Shown piece by piece: positions 49,091 through 56,200 of a DNA stretch of 64,000 nucleotides. Both the position numbers and the translations under genes were made by a program. The stretch is from Candidatus Opimibacter skivensis. GTDB lineage: Bacteria; Bacteroidota; Bacteroidia; Chitinophagales; Saprospiraceae. Position 1 is the first letter of the stretch. The number at the start of each line of letters is the position of its first letter. The notes below the pieces were generated by a model that did not search any database, was not told the origin of the DNA, and worked only from the letters and a program-made list of their open reading frames with translations. The stretch is from positions 1-64,000 of the forward strand of contig JADKGY010000033.1 in the NCBI GenBank assembly GCA_016722045.1, written 5' to 3'.

Positions 49091-49987
49091 AGTCGGTGGA
49101 TTGTCAGGATTTAAACTGACCAGTATATGATTTGATGTATCACTGCCACATAAAGTAGTATTGACTACGAAATAATCACCTGCTGTGGTCACTACGATGC
49201 TTGGAGTGACAGATCCGTTATTCCACACACCATCGATATTGCCCGATAGCGTAACACTATCACCTACACAAAAAGTAGTAGGTCCGTTTGCTGCTATTAC
49301 GGCTGCTATGGGTGGAAGACCAATACTTATCACGTTATTGTGAAGATCGATGGCTCCGCCCTGTGAAAGGGCTCTTCCAAATAATGATGAAGCTTCCAAT
49401 AAATGAATAGCTCCATTGGCGAGAACATTGCCCCTGAATACAGAACCATCTCCCAACGTGAAAGCTCCGTTGACCTGCCACCACACATTACATATTGAAG
49501 CCCCATTGATCAGGACCACATTTGCCAGCGTACCGGTAGCTAACGCGCCATCGATCTGGAAAATAAATAATGAATTGGGATCTCCCGCTCCGTCTAGCAC
49601 CAACGTGCCGTTTAATGTTGCAGCAGCGCCGATGCAGTAAATATCAGGCGTGAGCATTTGCCCACCGCCCAAGGTTACACCCAGTACTGTATTGCATGTC
49701 TGTCCATCCAAAGCCATATAGGCCGATGCGACATCTATTGCAGCCTGGTCAGCAACAGGATCAGCTACGTGAATTGAACCCATGACGACTCCCGGAGGAA
49801 AACCGGAAAAGGAACCGACATCAGTGCCGATGTCTCCCGTGACAACTGTTGCGCCTAAGTTGCTAAATGCGCCTACGGCAGTAAATACAGCAAAACTGTT
49901 AGCAACTCCTAAAGAAGGTGCCTGACCGAAATTCAGATTCGGTATTAAAAAAAGGATAAGTGCTAAAAACGTAAATGGCGTTTTCAT
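47678..49987 (-). CDS. Gene C N-terminus: ice-binding-type (DUF3494) domain and HYR modules
   Basis: The 769-residue frame starts at ATG 49987 with a clear signal peptide (MKTPFTFLALILFLIPNLNF, then GQAPSLG). Residues ~24-235 are a DUF3494/ice-binding-type beta-solenoid: LGVANSFAVFTAVGAFSNLG, TVVTGDIGTDVGSFSGFPPG, TLNGTLVLDGAGDPNSLFIF, a NVWWQVNGAFTLG segment and a FRGNVLANGAI segment. A short Ig-like linker follows, then about eight 82-residue HYR modules (SITCPxNxTVQCxxQVPxxN, TADNCGG, TNQTCANRFTLTRTYRATDACGN). DUF3494 domains bind ice in psychrophiles but also occur in mesophile surface proteins, so adhesion or ice binding are both possible. The promoter is inferred ~590 nt upstream. Confidence 0.85.
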   Translation of the reverse strand: MKTPFTFLALILFLIPNLNFGQAPSLGVANSFAVFTAVGAFSNLGATVVTGDIGTDVGSFSGFPPGVVMGSIHVADPVADQAAIDVASAYMALDGQTCNTVLGVTLGGGQMLTPDIYCIGAAATLNGTLVLDGAGDPNSLFIFQIDGALATGTLANVVLINGASICNVWWQVNGAFTLGDGSVFRGNVLANGAIHLLEASSLFGRALSQGGAIDLHNNVISIGLPPIAAVIAANGPTTFCVGDSVTLSGNIDGVWNNGSVTPSIVVTTAGDYFVVNTTLCGSDTSNHILVSLNPDNPPTITCPTDLTVTCASLVPAPNIGSVSASDDCGGIAVVTFGGDVISAQTCANRFSVTRTYIATDATGNTTVCSQTITVFDNTAPTITCPANLTFQCASQVPIPNIAGIVAADNCTGEVIINFVSDVITNQTCVNRFTVNRVYSATDACGNSSTCTQTITVFDNTPPSIACPANITVLCAGQVPAANPAGFVTADNCGGVATVIFLGDVITNQICADRYTLTRTYRATDACGNFFDCNQTITVFDNTLPSITCPGNVTVQCVNQIPAVNPASIVTADNCGPTATVTFLSDVITNQTCANHFTLTRTYRSTDACGNINDCSQTITIFDNTPPAVTCPGNVTVQCASQVPAPNPSTIVSLDNCGGLATVVFVNDVISGQTCANRFNINRTYLAVDACGNTAVCAHVITVFDNTPPSITCPVNVTVLCANQVPVANAAGIVTADNCGGTATVTFAGDIISNFVCTNQFVVNRTYLAV

Positions 49988-50578
49988 TGTATTCGATTTA
50001 TCAGATGAAATAAATTGTTACTATAGGCTTTGGGGGTTAACTATCATTAGTATCGGGGTGTCATGATCATGAAGTATTCGACCAGGTGAAGAAGAAGGAT
50101 CCAATGATGAATTACATGCCTGCTGTTCCGATAATGCAAAGGGAACTTGATAAATGAAATGATACTCATTCATCAATACAAAACAAGAATGTACAGATTC
50201 CTCACTTTGACGGGCGACTGAAGAAAAGAATATTCCTCTTTCAAAACGGTCTGCGTGATTATTCCGGAGGCTATGGTGATGTTAAGAGGTTATTGCGGAA
50301 AACACACGATTCATGATTCACTTATTCTTTATTATATTTTCATTAAAAAATATTTTCCCATGATCCTCCTGTATATGATGAAGAGAATCTGCGAGCGAAA
50401 TAGTTTACAAAATTATTTCGCCGGCAATTGATGAATTTAAAAATGTATGCCTTCCAGCTAACGCTCCACGCTTACGATTTGGTAATATTTAATAAATTCA
50501 ACAAAAACAGTATTTACACATCATCAGTAAATTTTTCTCTCTTTTGTATAATTTACTGATGGACTATATTTGTGATGT
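49988..50578 (-). other. Long leader/intergenic region of gene C
   Basis: No gene is supported here on either strand. A hairpin (GCGAAATA / TATTTCGC, 50395-50421) lies within the inferred leader. No recognised riboswitch or attenuator was seen. Confidence 0.35.
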
Positions 50579-50644
50579 TAAAACTAAGCCATTCTCCACA
50601 GCTTAATGTTATATAATTCCTTAACCTTATTGTAAAATTCACAG
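50579..50644 (-). promoter_or_regulatory. 21-bp direct-repeat operator and promoter for gene C
   Basis: Minus strand: CTGTGAATTTTACAAT (50629-50644), partner GAATTATATAAC 21 bp on (50608-50619), then 24 nt and TTTTA (50583-50579). The -7 box is weaker than at the other sites. Confidence 0.55.
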
Positions 50645-50710
50645 TTATGCCTTCCTCGCGGCTCCTGCTCCATAATATACTGTTGGTATTGGCCAGATTA
50701 GCCTGGATGG

Positions 50711-51067
50711 CTAGTCTTCATAGCCACTCTTGATGATCGTGGAGATCATTTTAAATTGCTCATTGGCATTGAAAGAATGCGCTGCATGTGCCGGAATGAC
50801 GATACCTTCGCCAAGCCTCAGGCTAAATTCCTTCCTATTAATGGTAATCAGGGCTGTCCCATCAATGATCTGGATATAATTGTCAAAGGGATATGTTTTC
50901 TCCTTTAGTACTTCACCTGCATCAAATGATGAAACCGTTATATTGCCTGTTATTTTCTTAATTATCGTTTTAGTGACCACGGCGTTATGAACGTATTCAA
51001 TAATCTGAACTATTATATGCGTTTTTGATTTTTCAATCTCTACCGTATCTATGGCGCTAATCATCAT
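50711..51067 (-). CDS. Small single-domain cupin protein
   Basis: The 118-residue protein is a single cupin_2-type beta-barrel. A turn near residues 63-80 (YPFDNYIQIIDGTALITI) is followed by a LRLGEGIVIPAHAAHSF segment, where GEGIVIPAxxxHxF matches the second cupin motif with a possible metal-binding His. The first motif lacks the usual HxH pair (KTYPFDN), so metal binding is uncertain. It is likely cytoplasmic. Small cupins of this kind are common near stress genes in Bacteroidota. Start 51067 (MMIS) lies ~17 nt after the inferred transcription start of the promoter at 51088-51153. Confidence 0.8.
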   Translation of the reverse strand: MMISAIDTVEIEKSKTHIIVQIIEYVHNAVVTKTIIKKITGNITVSSFDAGEVLKEKTYPFDNYIQIIDGTALITINRKEFSLRLGEGIVIPAHAAHSFNANEQFKMISTIIKSGYED

Positions 51068-51087
51068 CGGTCACATATTTTACATGA

Positions 51088-51153
51088 CGAAGGTATACTG
51101 ATACCAGGTTGAATGATTATAAAATTATGCTTATGATTTATATCATTCACACA
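51088..51153 (-). promoter_or_regulatory. 21-bp direct-repeat operator and promoter for the cupin gene
   Basis: Minus strand: TGTGTGAATGATATAAA (51137-51153), partner TAATTTTATAATC 21 bp on (51115-51127), then 23 nt and CTTCG (51092-51088) in a TATACCTTCG -7 region. Confidence 0.6.
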
Positions 51154-51226
51154 TCTATAATCCGCGCTTTACTTTATACTTTAACTTACGTCCCTAACAG
51201 TAATCCCTTTTTTTCCTTTCAGACAA

Positions 51227-51254
51227 TAAAAAAGGCGGAATAAATCCCACCTTT
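51227..51254 (-). terminator. Rho-independent terminator downstream of the lmo0937-type gene
   Basis: Minus strand: AAAGGTGGGA-TTTA-TTCCGCCTTT with one A-C mismatch and one G-T-type pair, followed by TTTATTG. It lies ~375 bp past the 51633 stop, so it may serve a longer transcript. Confidence 0.55.
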
Positions 51255-51632
51255 CTTACTATATGTTCTCAAAATTTATTTTCAATTGTCATCTTTAAAC
51301 TCTCCCAAAATTTGCTTTAATCTGCATATCCTCATCAGATTTGGCATTGAAAGAACTTACGACTTACTCCTGTCATTATGCAAAATAGTTAGTCACGGAT
51401 GTATTCCCTCTTGTCAGTCCGGATCCATCAATATCTCTTCCTGCAGCCTCATCCGTTTCATTAGTAGAGAATCGGTTTCGTCTGAGTGATGAAAGCGGAA
51501 AAGAATATGGCTCTCCCGAAATATCCTCATGCGTGAGATAACGCACATACTTGCCGGCAGTGACAGAGCGGAGGGGATTCAGTTGACCAGGATTATTTGT
51601 AGGCACAATGAAAAATGTTTTTTGGTTAAGGA
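51255..51632. other. Gene-free stretch between the lmo0937-type gene and its terminator
   Basis: No frame here has a plausible start or family resemblance. A minus-strand open stretch continuing to 51376 overlaps the lmo0937-type gene out of frame and was rejected. Confidence 0.35.
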
Positions 51633-51791
51633 TTAGACTGCACTCCTTCCCTGCAAAAGTCTGACGACAAGTACAATGACAGCGATGACCAGTAATAAAT
51701 GAATAAGCCCTCCTGAAGCATAACCGCCAAAGTAGCCGAATGCCCATCCCAGGATCAGGATCACAACGATGATATAAAGTAAATTTCCCAT
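51633..51791 (-). CDS. lmo0937-family small membrane protein (DUF5670-like)
   Basis: A 52-residue protein is read from ATG 51791: MGNLLYIIVVILILGWAFGY, then a FGGYASGGLIHLLLVIAV segment ending in VVRLLQGRSAV. Two hydrophobic helices flank a Gly-rich turn, and the W-AFGYFGG motif is the hallmark of the small lmo0937-type membrane proteins frequently found in stress operons. It is shorter than common gene-calling cut-offs. It starts 84 bp after the end of the 51876-52196 gene on the same strand and has no operator of its own, so co-transcription is likely. Confidence 0.8.
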   Translation of the reverse strand: MGNLLYIIVVILILGWAFGYFGGYASGGLIHLLLVIAVIVLVVRLLQGRSAV

Positions 51792-51875
51792 GATTATTAG
51801 TTTATAGTTTTGTAATTGGTTTGAATAGAATAGGAATTTTCCAAAAAAAAATTTTAAGGAATTCCGGTTACTCTT

Positions 51876-52196
51876 TTACAGTAAAAGAATAATGATCAAT
51901 AGGATGATAATGATCGCCCCTACCGAAAGATAAACTCCACCATTGAGTGTTTTAAGCTGGCTCTTGATTGATTTCACTTCTTTCCGAAGTTGTTTCTTTT
52001 CAGCTCCTTTCATACTACTGATGTCCATAGCTTTGATTTCTGAAAGTCTGTTGATCAGTACAGTGGCTTGAGCGGATTCAGTTGTCGCTGGAACTGCAAG
52101 AGCAGTATTTTCCGGATTTGTTGACGCACTGGCCTGCATTGGCAAAATGGATACCAGCAAAAGAGCAGTCATCAGGCTTAAGGTTAATTTTTTCAT
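51876..52196 (-). CDS. Small signal-peptide/coiled-coil/TM protein
   Basis: A 106-residue protein with an N-terminal signal peptide (MKKLTLSLMTALLLVSILPM, cleavage near QASA). A charged, probably helical segment follows (residues ~48-80, LINRLSEIKAMDISSMKGAE, KKQLRKEVKSIKSQL). The C-terminal transmembrane helix is GAIIIILLIIILLL. Similar short proteins are common in Bacteroidota beside lmo0937-type genes and small AraC regulators; the function is unknown. A strong direct-repeat promoter lies immediately upstream (52235-52300), giving a ~35-nt leader. Confidence 0.75.
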   Translation of the reverse strand: MKKLTLSLMTALLLVSILPMQASASTNPENTALAVPATTESAQATVLINRLSEIKAMDISSMKGAEKKQLRKEVKSIKSQLKTLNGGVYLSVGAIIIILLIIILLL

Positions 52197-52234
52197 GAAT
52201 TTGATTTTTTAAAAAGTGAGAAATTGTAACCCTA

Positions 52235-52300
52235 CAAAGATTCATTACTTCCGACTTAAAATAATTATACAATTCTTGAATATTGTTATATCATTCCCAC
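52235..52300 (-). promoter_or_regulatory. 21-bp direct-repeat operator and promoter upstream of 52196
   Basis: Minus strand: GTGGGAATGATATAAC (52285-52300), partner GAATTGTATAAT 21 bp on (52264-52275), then 24 nt and CTTTG (52239-52235). A CTTTGTAGGRTTACRATY sequence around the -7 box is shared with the region upstream of the AraC gene (near 53025-53045). Confidence 0.65.
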
Positions 52301-52432
52301 ATTATTATGCTCACTACGCATACAAATGGAAAGGCGAAAAGACCGGGGACGGTGCAATGAATTAAGGACTGTGTCCTTATGTTATTTTGTTAGAGGAAAA
52401 AATCTTAACAATTGGGAAAGAGGCAAAAAGCA

Positions 52433-52993
52433 CTAAACATCATCCAGACCGGTACGCCTTTTGGTTTTCAGATGTTTAAAATATGTCGGGGTCAACCCTG
52501 TTACTTTTTTGAACTGGCTGGATAAATGAGCAACGCTGCTATAATTCAAAAGATAGGATATCTGCGTCAGATTGAGCTCATCATACAAAAGCAATTCTTT
52601 GACACGCTCTATCTTATGGGCTATGATATAATGCTCAACTGTAATACCTGTGACTTCAGAAAAAAGATTGGCGAGATAGGTGTAGTCGTAGTCAAGTTTT
52701 TCACTCAGATAATTCGAAAAATTAATTTTGGGCATATCATCCGAATAATGGACCATCTCAATGATGATATTTTTTATCTTTTCAATCAGTATGGCTTTTT
52801 TATCATCCATTAACTCGAGCCCTGATTTCAGTAAAGCAACTTTCAATTTCTTAAGCTGCTCCGCATTAATATTTTCTTTGACGTCGACCTCACCCAATTC
52901 AACAGCTATAGGATGCAATCCGAGATTGGTTAGCTCAGATCTTACGATCATCTTACATCGGATCGAGACCATATATTTGACAAATAGTTTCAA
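52433..52993 (-). CDS. Small AraC-family transcriptional regulator
   Basis: A 186-residue protein. Residues ~90-180 form the two helix-turn-helix AraC domain: FSNYLSEKLDYDYTYLANLF, EVTGITVEHYIIAHKIERVK, LNLTQISYLLNYSSVAHLSS, QFKKVTGLTPTYFKHLK. The N-terminal ~80 residues (KMIVRSELTNLGL ... VELGEVDV ... DDKKAILIEKIKNIIIEMVH) match the short Bacteroidota AraC group that lacks a sugar-binding cupin. Its ligand is unknown. It lies just upstream, on the same strand, of two small stress-type membrane proteins. It is my candidate to bind the seven 21-bp direct repeats in this window (inference). Its own promoter lacks that repeat. Confidence 0.9.
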   Translation of the reverse strand: MKLFVKYMVSIRCKMIVRSELTNLGLHPIAVELGEVDVKENINAEQLKKLKVALLKSGLELMDDKKAILIEKIKNIIIEMVHYSDDMPKINFSNYLSEKLDYDYTYLANLFSEVTGITVEHYIIAHKIERVKELLLYDELNLTQISYLLNYSSVAHLSSQFKKVTGLTPTYFKHLKTKRRTGLDDV

Positions 52994-53319
52994 TATCCTA
53001 TTGCCTTGGTTTGAAATGAATCGGATCGTAATCCTACAAAGTTTTTTTCCATTTTAGAGGAGCTTTTTGAATCATCTAAATTTTTTTTACTTGTTTAAAA
53101 ATTACTTATTTGTCTAGATCATCTTCATCAGTTGCCAAAAAACTAACCAATACTGTATGCGAACCAGGGCAACTAAAATTAGCAGGGAGCTAAGTCGTTA
53201 CATTACTTTGTTAATAAAGATAGGGATAAATCTCCTTATGGGGCATCAAAAACCTTTTACTTACTACAAAGGATACCTTAATGGCTGACGCTTAGACGGT
53301 TCAGCAAGATCTCGAAACT

Positions 53320-53649
53320 CTATTTTGATCCCTTTTTGTTCAATGCAGCCTTATCGTAAGCATGGGTCAGGGCATCTGTCAATATTCCTTTCGGAATGGA
53401 TTTTAAGTTCACATAGGTAGCCCCTTTCAGTCCCCATTTGTTAGGCACAGGGTAAATGACAGATACGTCATAGGTGATAAAGACGGATTGATCTATTTCA
53501 GAAAGCATTAAGCAGGCTCTGTTATGCTCTCCATCAAGTGTGGCAAATATTTTTTTGTTTACCCTGAATGATGGCTTTTCAAAGTGCGGCACCTCAACGG
53601 CTCCCGGAAATGAAAGGGCTAATTTTCTGAAAGATTCTAAACTTATCAA
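53320..53649 (-). CDS. MmcQ/YjbR-family DNA-binding-like protein
   Basis: A 109-residue protein of the MmcQ/YjbR fold. The FRKLALSFPGAVEVPHFEKP segment, SFRVNKKIFATL, and VPNKWGLKGATYVNL segment match the family core. It starts at TTG 53649; no in-frame ATG is available, and a nearby ATG is out of frame. The family is double-wing-like and often described as DNA-binding, but no cellular role is established. It stands alone between the AraC gene and the flavoprotein, without an obvious operon. Confidence 0.8.
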   Translation of the reverse strand: MISLESFRKLALSFPGAVEVPHFEKPSFRVNKKIFATLDGEHNRACLMLSEIDQSVFITYDVSVIYPVPNKWGLKGATYVNLKSIPKGILTDALTHAYDKAALNKKGSK

Positions 53650-53816
53650 AATGACATCCGTTTACAACCGCAATTTACAATTTTTGGAACCGCAGATTGA
53701 CGTTAAATTATTTTTCAAAACGGGCATAACAAATCCATCGCGTTTAAATGCAGTTTGACTAGCTCAAGTGTTGCAGATTCACTTGCGGTAATTCCCTTTT
53801 AATAATCTTTGCGTCA

Positions 53817-54530
53817 TTAGCGGTACTCAACTTCACTTCGCGAGCTCAAGTTCTTCTGTAGTGATAGCACTTTCCTTGATGCCCAGGAGGACAATTGTTG
53901 ATGTACGGCATCCATCATCGGCGGAGGTCCGCACAGATAAAAGTGCTGACGTAGATTGGGAATATTGGCTTTAAGAAAATGCTTATCAATCATACCATGA
54001 TGATATCCTTTGGCATGATCATCAGAGAGAATATTGATGAAGGCGTCACCAAGCAGATAGGTAAACTCCTGTTCCAGTATAATATCCCTTTTGGTTTTAT
54101 TGGCAAAAATCAATTTGTTGTTTCCGATTTTCCCAACCGCATGCAGATGTCTGAATATAGAAATGAAAGGTGTGATACCTGCACCACCGGCTATAAAAAC
54201 ACCCTCATCTTTGTATGTTATGGCACCAAATACGCCATGCAGCACCAACACATCATTTTTTTTTAGCTTCAGCAATTCTTTGGTCACGCCATTTCGCTCA
54301 GGATATGTTTTGATTGTAAATTCCAGATAACTATTGGACGGCAAACTGGTGAATGTAAAAGGCCTTCTTTCCTCCTCCCACCCGTCCTTATTAATTGTTA
54401 TTTCAGTGGCCTGACCCGGAGTGAATCTGTAATGCGCCGGCTTCCCGGTGACGATCCGCAATACATCGTGTGTAATCTTATCGATTGATTTTATTTTGAC
54501 CGGATTATATTCCATGATAGTTGGTTTCAT
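53817..54530 (-). CDS. Ferredoxin/flavodoxin-NADP reductase-like flavoprotein (3' frameshift)
   Basis: A 237-residue FAD/NAD(P) oxidoreductase of the ferredoxin-reductase superfamily. Flavin motif RPFTFTS is at residues 56-62, the NAD(P)-binding GGAGITPF at 115-122 and CGPPPMMDAV at 200-209. The last ~24 residues look wrong (SWASRKVLSLQKN). One extra base near 53885 would instead give a LGIKESAITTEELELAK ending with a stop at 53833-53835, the usual C-terminal pattern. A 1-nt consensus loss is likely. The protein would transfer electrons between NAD(P)H and an unknown partner; no electron-transfer partner is adjacent. It has a direct-repeat promoter about 110 nt upstream. Confidence 0.85.
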   Translation of the reverse strand: MKPTIMEYNPVKIKSIDKITHDVLRIVTGKPAHYRFTPGQATEITINKDGWEEERRPFTFTSLPSNSYLEFTIKTYPERNGVTKELLKLKKNDVLVLHGVFGAITYKDEGVFIAGGAGITPFISIFRHLHAVGKIGNNKLIFANKTKRDIILEQEFTYLLGDAFINILSDDHAKGYHHGMIDKHFLKANIPNLRQHFYLCGPPPMMDAVHQQLSSWASRKVLSLQKNLSSRSEVEYR

Positions 54531-54647
54531 ATGTAACAGAATACTTCAAACCATTTCTATTGTGCCAATCCTTAGAAGAAAATGGTAAAAAAAAGAAACA
54601 GGAGGGAAATGAAAAGGATAAGAAAAGTCTCAACTCTTAAAGTCAAT

Positions 54648-54713
54648 TAAAGTTGATTCGCTTTTCATGAATAGGGATTATATTATTTTAGAAAAGAATT
54701 ATATAATTCACAG
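54648..54713 (-). promoter_or_regulatory. 21-bp direct-repeat operator and promoter for the flavoprotein
   Basis: Minus strand: CTGTGAATTATATAAT (54698-54713), partner AAATAATATAATCC 21 bp on (54675-54688), then 24 nt and CTTTA (54652-54648). Confidence 0.6.
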
Positions 54714-54854
54714 GTTTCTGCCCCGTCGAATTTTCGTTCTTTATTTTACCTTTATACTCCTTCAATTTTTATTGCGAAAATTCTTCCCCTGTGTTTAACC
54801 GCTTGCAGTTTCGAAAACCGGGGTGAAGCATTACCGGGGGTTGCGCAGCACACA

Positions 54855-54882
54855 GGCAGTGCGCTGAGCGCGAGTCGAAGTA
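54855..54882. repeat. Short CTTCGACT...GCGCTCAG-type intergenic repeat fragment
   Basis: The plus strand GGCAGTGCGCTGAGCG followed by CGAGTCGAAGT resembles the CTTCGACT-CGCTCAG-type short element dispersed in many Bacteroidota genomes. Only one copy is in the window, so assignment rests on memory. It lies in the divergent 54531-55015 intergenic region, which otherwise holds the flavoprotein promoter and no gene. Confidence 0.35.
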
Positions 54883-55015
54883 GATGAGAAATTTCACGAA
54901 GCAGATATTTTGATGGAGCAAAGAATAAGATTTTAAGTAAATTTTAATGCCCAAACTCCCTTAAAGTTGCGTTCTTTGCGCTCTCCAAAATTGGACAACT
55001 AAAATAAACATCTTA

Positions 55016-55849
55016 GTGAAAAATATACTTACATTCTTATTCATACTTTCAATTACCTCTGTATCCTTCGGACAGGACAGGTTGTTCGCTTACACCTATC
55101 AGACCAATGTACTGAACAAGGGTGATTTTGATATCGAATTTCAAAATACGTTTTCTACAGGCAAGGTCGGTGCCTATAGTCCGTATGTGTTCGGTCAACA
55201 TTTAGATCAAAGAGTTGAGTTTGAAGTGGGGCTTGGACGAAAAGTCCAAACAGCCTTCTACCTCAACTCTGAACTTTTCAATTTTGGAGACACTTCTTCA
55301 ACTGAATTAAATCAGGAATTGAAAATCAGTTTCAGCAATGAATGGAAATGGAAACTCTCCGATCCTATGGCCAACAAGATCGGTATTGCGCTATATGAAG
55401 AACTGGAGGTAGGTGGAAACAATTTCGAATCCGAGACGAAAATCATTTTTGACAAACGATGGCAAAAAGATTTAGTCGCATTCAATATCGTCGGCAAATA
55501 TGAAATTGAGAAAGAAGTATTCCGTGACGGAGCAAATAAAACTGTGGCGGAATGGACACACAGTTCCCCTGTTGAATTTTATCTAGGTTACCTCCATTTC
55601 ATAAAACCCGACATCGGCCTGGGTATAGAATTGAGAAACAACAATGATATTACAAAAGAAGATGGGTGGGTCAACTCTTTAGTCTTTGCTGGACCAACTG
55701 CTCATATCTCTGTTGATAAATTTTTTGCCAACATTTCTGTTCTCCCCCAGATCGCTAATCTTCACAAAACGGATGCTGCTCCGGGTAATCGCGATCTGAA
55801 TGGATATGAGGCTATAGAAATTCGTGCACTTATAGGATATAGTTTCTGA
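55016..55849 (+). CDS. Predicted outer-membrane beta-barrel protein
   Basis: A 277-residue protein starting at GTG 55016. A signal peptide (MKNILTFLFILSITSVSFG, then Q) is followed by alternating amphipathic strands, ending in an aromatic C-terminal strand (IEIRALIGYSF). This is typical of small outer-membrane barrels. Early motifs FAYTYQTNVLNKGDFDIEFQ and HLDQRVEFEVGLG recall DUF6662-like proteins, but I am not certain of the family. Its stop overlaps the start of a small cytochrome c gene (TGATG at 55847-55851), implying translational coupling and a shared process, perhaps respiratory or metal related. Confidence 0.7.
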   Translation: MKNILTFLFILSITSVSFGQDRLFAYTYQTNVLNKGDFDIEFQNTFSTGKVGAYSPYVFGQHLDQRVEFEVGLGRKVQTAFYLNSELFNFGDTSSTELNQELKISFSNEWKWKLSDPMANKIGIALYEELEVGGNNFESETKIIFDKRWQKDLVAFNIVGKYEIEKEVFRDGANKTVAEWTHSSPVEFYLGYLHFIKPDIGLGIELRNNNDITKEDGWVNSLVFAGPTAHISVDKFFANISVLPQIANLHKTDAAPGNRDLNGYEAIEIRALIGYSF

Positions 55850-56131
55850 TGAAAAGGAAAATAATATCTATCCTGTTTTTTGGTTTCATCCTTTATGGTT
55901 GCAGTCAATCTTTGTATATCCCATCCTTCTTCAATAGCTGAGCAACAAGAAAGACTATTAGCAGGTCGAAAACTCTATGTAGACCATTGCAGTGGCTGCC
56001 ACAATCTGCATTTTCCAAAAGAATATACTGAAGACCAATGGAAATCGAATCTTGATGAAATGCAGGTGAAGGCGAAGATCACTGACGATCAAAAGCAACT
56101 GATCCTTGATTATCTGACTGCACAGCCCTGA
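55849..56131 (+). CDS. Small cytochrome c lipoprotein, frameshifted
   Basis: ATG 55849 opens a lipoprotein signal peptide (MKRKIISILFFGFILYGCSQ, lipidated Cys at 18) that stops after 30 residues. In the next frame, the ~66-residue remainder (SIAEQQERLLAGRKLYVDHC, SGCHNLHFP, ...) runs to 56131. Adding one base around 55910-55935 joins them into a ~93-residue protein. CSGCH is a class I cytochrome c heme site, and Met in EMQVKAK could be an axial ligand. The size suits a single-heme periplasmic electron carrier. The frame break is probably a consensus error; otherwise the gene is broken. It is translationally coupled to the barrel gene upstream. Confidence 0.7.
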
Positions 56132-56200
56132 GCGAAAATGCAACAAGGACGGAAAATATTTCAAATATTGTCGCCCCTGATCTCGCACCCACCTATTGAC

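Larger units (their letters stand above)
44426..49987 (-). other. Gene C, reconstructed: DUF3494 head, HYR modules, T9SS tail
   Basis: Three overlapping frames form one gene of about 1,850 codons. The break near 47684 is one extra base: without it, NRTYLAV continues to DACGNTAVC as in all other modules. The break near 46754 is one missing T in a homopolymer: restoring it gives GIPAFINVLSAVS, matching GIPLFYKFLNAQS in gene B. Both are best explained as consensus errors, so the gene is probably intact. Confidence 0.85.

Noticed and set aside
50521..50560. Additional operator near the gene C leader (GTAAATTATACAAAAG)
   Set aside because: A single half-site-like sequence without a 21-bp partner. 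The complete site at 50608-50644 explains the promoter.
51376..51747. 123-residue minus-strand open frame
   Set aside because: It overlaps the well-supported 52-residue lmo0937-type gene in another frame, has no family resemblance and lacks a plausible start context.
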